Assembly (NCBI RefSeq): GCF_000687475.1
Contig: NC_057319.1
Coordinates: 1,550,001 to 1,614,000, forward strand
Reading direction: 5' to 3'
DNA from: Ustilaginoidea virens
Lineage: Eukaryota > Ascomycota > Sordariomycetes > Hypocreales > Clavicipitaceae
Length of the DNA: 64,000 bases
Positions 57,201 through 64,000 of the stretch are shown piece by piece. Under the pieces are notes generated by a model. The model was not told where the DNA came from. It did not search any database and saw only the letters and a program-made list of their open reading frames with translations. Both the position numbers and the translations under genes were made by a program. The first letter of the stretch is position 1. Each line of letters starts with the position of its first letter.

Positions 57201-59353
57201 AGGTCTATTATCTATCTCCGAACCTTAAGTAGCTAGTCCCGCGGTATATTATATAGCGGTCCCTATAGAAGGTCGGGTGGCCCCCTATCTAGGGTCGGTT
57301 TAAGCTTAATATAGTGATTAAATATACCCCGGTGTGGTAAAAGGCTAAAGGCTTTCGCCTTATTGAAGAGGTTGGTAAAATCCTAAAGCTTTAATAGTAA
57401 GGTCTATAGCTAGGCTAGAGGGGAAGCTGAATTCTAATATAATAGGAGTATAATATAGAGGATATATATAAGCTCCTATAGGCTTATAAGGAAAAAAGAA
57501 GTCGAGTTATTTTAGATATATACCGTATATTATAATATACCATAAAAGACCGATCTGAGAATATTAATTATAGTAGGCCTAAAGGATCGAATAATCGATT
57601 CCTTTATAAGTAGGCTATTAGTAGCTCTAATTTTTAGTTAATACTATTTCGCCTATAGTTCGATATTGTGGTACTCTATCTAAGGCAACCCTAAGATAAT
57701 ATTACAGGTAAGGCCTAAGACGATATATAGCATTATAGCTAATAGCTATCTATCGATATTAATATCGATATAGATAATATAGGTAATTAAAAGGGTAGTC
57801 TATTACTCCCCTAATCGACTCTTTATATCTACTATAATATTAAGTTTCCTATAAGATAGTAGGCGGATAGGCTAAAGTCCTAACTTTTAGATAGTTTTTT
57901 CGCTTATCGTACTATGTAATTATAACTAGAATTAATTAGGGTATCAATAAAGGTAGAATTATTATATAATATCGGGACTAAAAAGGGGTATCTATTTATA
58001 TAATCCTTAATATTATTAATCTCCTTTATATGTATTCCTATTGTGACCTGGCTAAAGGCTAAATGCGTTTTTTAAGCCTTTTTGCGAGATTTAGCTTAAA
58101 GGCTAGTCTTTTCCCTAGGAATTACTATTATTACTATCTCTAAGCTCGGCGATTTATAAGGCTTTTACGGCTTTTAGGTCTATAGAAGCTATAGTTATCT
58201 CTAATAGAGGCCGGGCTAGCCTTAGCTTATATTCTGGTATTTTATAGCCGGCATCCCCTATATTAGGTATAAAGTGATTTCTAGTAGTACTCCTTAAGGA
58301 CCTCTCTTAAACTTATACTATCCTTTAGTAGATAGCTTCTTTTTGCCCTTCGAATCTAGCTTATTAATACCTATTATAGGCGTATTACTATCCTTATCCT
58401 AAGCGATTGCCTATAGATCCTAGGCGTTATCGTTATAATTCCAGTAAGGATCTATATAGCGTTTTGCGGTAAGGCTTATTTTTAGGTCGATAGCGATTTT
58501 ACGGTACTATATAATAGCCGTATTATAGTCTTTACGGGAGACCCTTAGGCCGATAATCTTTTCCGATATATAAAGGTTAAAAGCGGATCGGAGTATTTCT
58601 AATTTTACCGATTTAGGCTAATTAAGCCCCCCTATTAATACTAATTTTCCTTAAAGTATATAAAGAAGGCAGAAAAGGGTTCTTTAATATCTAATAGAGG
58701 GTATACTTAAGCTTAGTAATTGCGTATTCCTCCTAATGCAGGTCCTTAAAAGAGTCGCTATAGGTAATTAAAAAAGGCTATAGGGCGGTAATAGAGGGCC
58801 GCACTATTCTTAAAGAATGCTATAACTTAGGATTAGATTATAGCCGAGAGGTTCTAATAAATAAATATCTATTAGGTCTTATTATTACCGATAAAGTCCC
58901 AATCGATCTCTAATTTATACTCTATAAAGGTCTTTTATACAGTAAATATAGCCTTTTTGCTATTAAAGGGTTCCCCGACCGGGTATTAGCTTACGTTTTT
59001 ATCGGGTTTCCTTTAGGATTAAAATAGAGTTAGTCTAAGATCGGTCTAAGGTTAATACGGGTATTAATAATAGTTATTGCTGCATTTAGTCGATAAAAAG
59101 CTGCATCTAACGCTTAGTTTGCTCGGCCTAAGCGCGTATCTAGCGCTTACTCTTTTAGCTTTAGGATAGCTATTCTTAGAACCTTATATTAAGTACTTCT
59201 ATAGTATTTGTAATTAACTCTAGTTATGCGGCCTATTATCGAGCGGGGGCGCATTAGGCATTATCCGAGCCTATAATATTCTATAAGGGGTCTATATCTA
59301 TTATTGGTAGTTATATGAGATATAATAATAAGGGTTGAGAGAGTTTTATTAAT
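54228..59353 (-). pseudogene. Gypsy-B gag-pol, degraded
   Basis: RT reads on the minus strand at about 57040-56850 as FTKVDI...FYKIYIAKGDKYLIAF, with the catalytic motif as TYLDNILVY (about 56830; YLDD expected). The RT-RNase H connection is FLSFINFYCDFI (about 56570), and the RNase H region with LNRIILSIIKS follows near 56200. Integrase is placed by position at about 55800-55000 and Gag at about 59000-58000. A T-to-A/G-to-A pattern of stops at Gln/Trp codons is frequent. I did not find a chromodomain. It is non-functional. Confidence 0.78.
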
Positions 59354-59607
59354 TATAATAGACTGGCCCTAGGGCGACTGCAAATAGGCATTAATTAGAT
59401 ATATTAATAAAACTAAAGAGGAAGGGAGAAGAGCCTAAATCGGGTCTCTTCCGCAGTCTATATATATCCGTATATGGCGCAGGCTAGAGCCCTAATATTG
59501 CCCTATAGGCCCGCGCGTCTACTTATATTATCCGTTCCGGACTAAGGTATGGGCGCAGCCTGAGCCTCAGTCAATCTATGATATGGGTATAGCCCGAGTC
59601 CGTAATA
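59354..59607 (-). repeat. Gypsy-B 5' LTR
   Basis: 254 bp. Starts tataata for TGTGACG in the left copy and ends ccgtaata, followed by aagag. Confidence 0.88.
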
Positions 59608-59612
59608 AAGAG

Positions 59613-59677
59613 AGACTAAAGGGTGAATATAAAAGAGGTAGGGTAAAAATAAAGAAGTAAAACCCGGGCTTATAACC
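59613..59677 (-). other. Copia-3 leader end and primer binding site
   Basis: Resumes the leader after Gypsy-B. gggcttataacc (59666-59677) is the primer site complement with one C-to-T change relative to gggctcataacc in Copia-2. Confidence 0.8.
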
Positions 59678-60419
59678 TATTGCAATTCTTAAGGTCACTA
59701 TAAAAGCAGAGCCTTACTAGCTAGCTAGATGGCATAAGACTGTCTCTGCGACCTGTGAACTAATCTTAGTATAAATACTAGATTTTTCACCAAGTCCTAA
59801 GACTATATAAGTGCTATAAAGTAAGGCAAGTGTAAAGGCAAGGCAAATATAAGATAACCAGAAAACGCAGGGAAGGTAAGAAGTTAAGAGGCATATAGTG
59901 CATTAACAGACTCGATTGTGCTACCCTTCTACTATCTAGAAAGAAGGGGAAAAGCTATCCTATATATATACGAAGGAGGGGTGGGCCCAGGAATCTAAGG
60001 TAGCCAGTAAGAAAGCTCCCGTAATGCTCGCTATGCCACGTATATAATACGTCAGCAGCCCCACTATATCCAGCCTTTCCAACCACCCTAACCACCGCAC
60101 TAGTAATTAGCCACCACGCTAGTGACTAACCACTACGCTAGTAACTACCCACCACACTAGTGGACTAGCCACCACACTAGTAGGCCGCCACCACACTAGT
60201 AGGCCCACCACGCTAATTTAGCAATGCCACACCTTTTTTAATAAGGCCTACCTTATTTGATATACAGTAAATAATCCACTGAAAATCCTAAGGTAAAAGG
60301 CAAAGGCCTAAAGTTGGTTAGACTACCGTAAGTCCAAGAGGCGGTATAAGGACTAGAAGGTCAGTAAGCCAGTAGGGCATTAGGCCAGCAGCCTAGTAGG
60401 CTACTATAGGATTTTAACA
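59678..60419 (-). repeat. Copia-3 5' LTR
   Basis: 742 bp, tattgcaattctt...gattttaaca. The sequence is closest by eye to the solo LTR at 2455-3196 (same length). Confidence 0.92.
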
Positions 60420-61800
60420 AGTGCCTTCCCTATTAGGCAGTAAGTAAAGCCAGCGGAATCGGGATTTTCTGTCCACTAATATAAGGGCAACAGGTCGTTT
60501 ATTATATGGCATAGGTGATATAGCAAAAGTATCACCTTCTATAATATCCAGGCATTTAGCTGGATTAGGTATCGCATCCTTAGAAGGTCTTTAACCTTCT
60601 TAGCCTGTATGCAGGCTAGGCAGCGAAAATCAGCATCTTTAACCTTATTAAGGTTAGGTAGACCAGGGGTATTAGCACAGGTCTTTTTAAGTAGCTGAAT
60701 ACCTATATGCCCTAGCCGTACATACCAAATGCCGGCTAATTGTAATAACTTCTGATATTCATCAGCTGCTATAGGGGCAGGAGTAGGGCTAGTAGCTACT
60801 ACAGGATTTTCGCTAGTCGTAGTAGCGGGTTCTTCGCTAGTCGTAATAGCGGGAAAATTGGCAGTAGGGCTAGTAGCCTCTACAGGTTCCTTACTAGTCG
60901 TAATAGTAGGAATAAGGGCAGTAGTAATATCTTGAGGATCACTATAATCATCAGGGTTAGTAGGGCTGGGTACCTCTACTGTTATACTATTAGTAACAGT
61001 ATAATGGCTACAAGGTTGATGTAGCAGTGGTGTGTCTATTCCTTTCTATGGAAGGAAAAAGCCGTATTTTTCAAAGTTAAAAATGCCAATGCATTTACGG
61101 CTTGCTGACCAAAGCTGATTTTTAATTAATACCCCTTTAGCGGCATAGTGCTTTACACCGCTAATAATATTAATATCCAAGGTAGGAATATATAGGGCAT
61201 TCTTAAGCTCTATAATACCCCATTTCGTAGGATTAATGCCCTATAGCACAGTAAATCGTGCCGTGCCCCAACCAGTAGAGGAAATAGGGCCACCACCAGT
61301 AGTAATTACAGGCTTATCATCCTTCTCAAAATGGTGAAAAGTGGTGAAATGCTTCTTATCATTAACAATATGACAAGTGGAGCCTATATCGTAAAGGAGG
61401 GCATCCTTTGGGGTCCTACCGCCTGATTTAGCACTATAGCTTATAGCTAAGGGCTGGTTATCAGTAGATATAGTCGTAGAAGAAGAGGAATAGGATATAT
61501 TAGTATCCTGGGTATTATAATTGCCTATAATAAAGGCCTCGACATCTTGCTGATTATTGCTGGAGTCTTGTTTCTTCTTCTATTACTGCTTCTTTTTTCT
61601 ATTATTAGTAGAATTATTCTTGCTATTATTAGTAGAAGCTGCATTAGCAGACCCTTTCTTAGGGTCCTTGGAAGCCTTAAGCTGCTTAGGGTTATTAGCA
61701 GCCACCTTAGAAGACCCTTTAGAACGCTGTTCTTCTAATAGGTCAACCATAAAATACTGGAGGTTAAATTTGCTGCTGTTAATAACACCCTGAGCGCTAT
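60420..61800 (-). pseudogene. Copia-4 integrase N-part and protease
   Basis: Integrase zinc-site region (cattta/cctagc context, about 60600-60740) and first-Asp region (LVDRKSRFRW, about 60450-60480). A 1-nt loss near 60592 (ggtctttaacc versus ggttttctaacc in Copia-2) shifts the frame. The spacer is at about 60770-61000, and protease DxGST-H-x-VNDKKHF at about 61350-61400. The basic tail NNSKNNSTNNRKKKQ is at about 61583-61640. Confidence 0.8.
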
Positions 61801-61805
61801 ATGCC

Positions 61806-62671
61806 CTAATCATAGAGCGTTGGCGTTCCGTCCAGTGGGTAAATACCCCCTACAGCCCAAAGATACTGGTTAACTTGGTCGAAAGAGTCGATCTTAGAAC
61901 CTAGAATTCTAAGGCGAGAAATATAGCTGTTAAATTCGCTGTTAAAAGCCTCTAAAGTGCCTTTATAACCGGTAAATATAAGGGTGTAAAAGGTAGGGTA
62001 TAAGTATGCCCGCTGTACTTCTGGTGAGTGGCAATACTGAGCCACTAGCAAAAGGTAGGCTTCCTCTGGGTCGTTACACCAGTCTATAGCTTCTGCAGCT
62101 TCTTCACCATAGCTATTCTTTAGCATTAGTAGTAGAAGTGCCTGCTCAGACTCATCAAAGTGCCTTGCTATAGAAGGGTCGTTGACAAAATTAGCTATTT
62201 TAAAGGCCCTGAGTTGTATTATAAGGGCCTGCTTTCCACTGGTCGAAATTATAGGGGCTTTTTAGCTTTTGGGACTCCTTAAAAGCGGTTAGCAGTTTTT
62301 AGCTAATTCCTTAATAGCCCCATCACTAATTTGGTTGGTGATAGTTGTTGGTGGCGTTGTATATATAGGCTCTTTACCCTTATATTTTATAGGGGTAGAA
62401 GGTTGGTCGATTTCCATAACGTCAGCTTTACTATCATCATCTTTAGTGGTAGTCTTAGTGGAAGGTCCAGCTTCAGTGGCTTTAGTAGGCTTCTTATTAG
62501 TAGCCTGGGTAGCCTGGGTGTCGTTATTTTGCCTACTAACTAGGCCCTGTATAAGGTCAGTTAGTATTTCATCTGGGATTTCATTTCGTCTATATCTAGC
62601 TATAGCTGTGCATTAGTATCAACTTTAGTATCGGATTTAGGACCTTATAGGATCCTGATTCTGCTATAGTG
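61806..62671 (-). pseudogene. Copia-4 gag
   Basis: The open piece 61806-62126 keeps the C-terminal core lost to stops in Copia-2: EAAEAIDWCNDPEEAYLLLVAQYCHSPEVQ, GTLEAFNSEFNSYISRLRILGSKIDSFDQV. A 2-nt deletion near 61850 (taccccctacag versus taccccctctacag) shifts the frame, and single-base insertions near 62233 and 62283-62300 disrupt the N-terminal half. The start codon reads ATA. No zinc knuckle. Confidence 0.82.
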
Positions 62672-63424
62672 GGAAAAAAGGGTTTAAAAATCCGTTGAAA
62701 AATGGTGCCAATAGTTGTAATAACAGAGGAATAATTAGCAGAGGAATAACTAGCTAAATAGCTAGCAAAATAGTCGAGTAATAGCTGGAAAGTCAGTAAT
62801 ATAGTGGCTAGTAGCCTACTATAAAAGGTAGCCGCAGATTATAGCGGCCGGTCTCAGTATAAAAGCACAGATGCCGTAGCGTTGTGCAAGTCCGTATTAT
62901 AGCGTTGGTGTTTAAGGTGCTTATTGGTGCCGTAATATAAAGGTGCCGTAAGTGCCGTAGGTGCCGTAGTGCCGCAGGTGCCGTAGGTGCCGTGGGTGCT
63001 ATAGGTGCCGTAATATAAAGGTGCCGTAAGTGCCGTACCAAAAGTGCTATAAGTGGGAAAGTATAACAGGTGCCGTACAGTGCAGTGGGTGTCGTGCACT
63101 AGGTGTAAAAGTGTTATACAGTGTATAATGTGGTAGATATCACACTATAAAATCCGTAGGTACCGTAGGTTACGCCGAAAAATAACGTAAGGTTACGCTA
63201 AAAGTGCCGTGAGGTTACGCCGTAAATTGCCGTTAGGTATGCCGTTGATTGCCGCAGGGTAATGCCGTAGGTAATAGAGGGTAAGCCAAAGGTGATAATA
63301 GGTAAGCGAAGTAATAAGGGTAAGCCGAAGATACCAAAAGATAGCTATATTAGTAGTACTAATAAGCAAAGAGACCAAGGGGTAAACACAAAAAAGGTAG
63401 GGTAAAAACAAAGAAGTAAAACCC
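62672..63424 (-). other. Copia-4 leader with GTGCCGTAG repeats
   Basis: Nearly identical to the Copia-2 leader. The repeat cluster lies at 62925-63040 and has a different unit count from Copia-2. No gene supported. Confidence 0.75.
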
Positions 63425-63436
63425 GGGCTCATAACC
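63425..63436 (-). other. Copia-4 primer binding site
   Basis: The plus strand reads gggctcataacc directly before the LTR, identical to Copia-2 and to the initiator tRNA-Met anticodon arm. Confidence 0.85.
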
Positions 63437-64000
63437 TATTGCAATTCTCAAGGTCACTATAAAGCAGAGCCTTACTAGCTAGCTAGATGGCACAAGACTG
63501 TCTGCGACCTGTGAACTAATCTTAGTATAAATACTAGATTTTTCTCCAAGTCCTAAGACTATACAAGTGCTATAAAGCAAGGCAAGTGTAAAGGCAAGGC
63601 AAATATAAGATAACCAGAAAACGCAGGGAAGGTAAGAAGTTAAGAGGCATATAGTGCATTAACAGACTCGATTGTGCTGCCCTTCTACTATCTAGAAAGA
63701 AGGGGGAAAGCTATCCTATATATACACGAAGGAGGGGTGGGCCCAGGCATCCAGGAAGCCAGTAAGAGGGCTCCCCGTAATGCTCGCTATGATACGTCAG
63801 CAACCCCGCTATATCCGACCTTTCCAACCACCCTAACCACCGCACTAGTAATTAGTCACCGCACTAGTAACTAGCCACCACGCTAGTAGGCCACCACTAA
63901 TTTAGGCACACCACGCTAGTAGGCCGCCACCACGCTAGTAGGCAACCACGCTAATTTAGCAATGCCACACCTTTTCAACAAGGCCTACCTTACTTGATAT
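63437..64000 (-). repeat. Copia-4 5' LTR, truncated by the window end
   Basis: 564 bp of the LTR. Very close to the Copia-2 5' LTR (same tttttctcc variant), with small deletions at about 63753 and 63897-63906. Confidence 0.9.

Larger units (their letters stand above)
53203..59607 (-). mobile_element. Gypsy-B, Ty3/gypsy element with one LTR hit by a copia LTR
   Basis: Left (3') LTR 53203-53317 plus 54088-54227; right (5') LTR 59354-59607 (254 bp). Target duplication aagag at 53198-53202 and 59608-59612 in the Copia-3 leader. PPT complement taccccccttctc after the left LTR. The termini start TGTGACGG. Related to, but clearly diverged from, the Gypsy-A/C family in LTR and coding sequence. Confidence 0.88.
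40724..60419 (-). mobile_element. Copia-3, Copia-1 family element with a replaced Gag core, split by two insertions
   Basis: Parts: 3' LTR fragment 40724-40847; internal 40848-42034; Copia-2 inserted 42035-49264 (gttgc duplicated); internal 49270-53202; Gypsy-B inserted 53203-59607 (aagag duplicated); leader and primer site 59613-59677; 5' LTR 59678-60419. Joining the parts restores the collinear order of Copia-2. The element interrupts Copia-4 integrase; its right flank starts agtgc. Confidence 0.88.
60420..64000 (-). mobile_element. Copia-4, 5' half of a Copia-1 family element, cut by the window end
   Basis: Integrase N-part, protease, Gag, leader and 5' LTR, collinear with Copia-2 from about 45549 to the right. 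The left end is the Copia-3 insertion; the rest of pol is not adjacent. The primer site complement gggctcataacc is at 63425-63436 and the LTR begins at 63437. RIP is low, but several 1-2 nt indels occur. Confidence 0.9.

Overview
The window is fungal nuclear DNA. It has a short unique edge carrying a host gene, followed by about 62 kb of nested retrotransposons. Positions 1-1160 (minus strand) hold the first five exons of IDH2, the NAD-dependent mitochondrial isocitrate dehydrogenase subunit. Its short introns and sequence point to a filamentous ascomycete (Pezizomycotina, probably Sordariomycetes; inferred). From about 1580 to the end the DNA is AT-rich and TpA-rich, depleted of CpA/TpG, and its reading frames are broken mostly by TAG/TAA where related copies have CAG, CAA or TGG. 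This is the signature expected of repeat-induced point mutation (RIP).

Layout. (1) 1580-4294: remnant of Copia-E (minus), split by a solo LTR (2455-3196). (2) 4295-28819: Copia-1b (minus), split by Gypsy-A (5360-26662). Gypsy-A is itself split by an unrecognised degraded stretch carrying the full-length Copia-1 (plus, 7149-14487) and by a Tad1-like LINE (about 14960-21430, minus). (3) 28820-36444: Copia-D, a second full-length copia family (plus). (4) 36445-40723: 5'-side part of Gypsy-C (minus). (5) 40724-60419: Copia-3 (minus), carrying two insertions: the very young Copia-2 (42035-49264) and Gypsy-B (53203-59607, its own LTR hit by another copia LTR at 53318-54082). (6) 60420-64000: 5' half of Copia-4 (minus), running off the window.

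Most of the copia sequence belongs to one family (called Copia-1 family here). Its LTRs run TGTTAAAATCC...TTGCAATA, its insertions make 5-bp target duplications, and its primer site matches the anticodon arm of initiator tRNA-Met, i.e. a half-tRNA primer. The proteins are one Gag-protease-integrase-RT-RNase H frame. Copia-2 is the best preserved: its LTRs differ at 1 of 726 positions and it has a 1017-codon open IN-RT-RNase H segment. However, it carries five in-frame stops and an Asn at the second integrase Asp position.

There are no tRNA, rRNA or CRISPR features, and no host gene other than idh2. The least explained parts are the 5.8-7.1 kb / 14.5-14.75 kb host sequence of Copia-1, the Gag-core replacement in Copia-3, and the mismatched flanks of Copia-D. 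All element names are local labels; all comparisons were made by eye between copies in this window.
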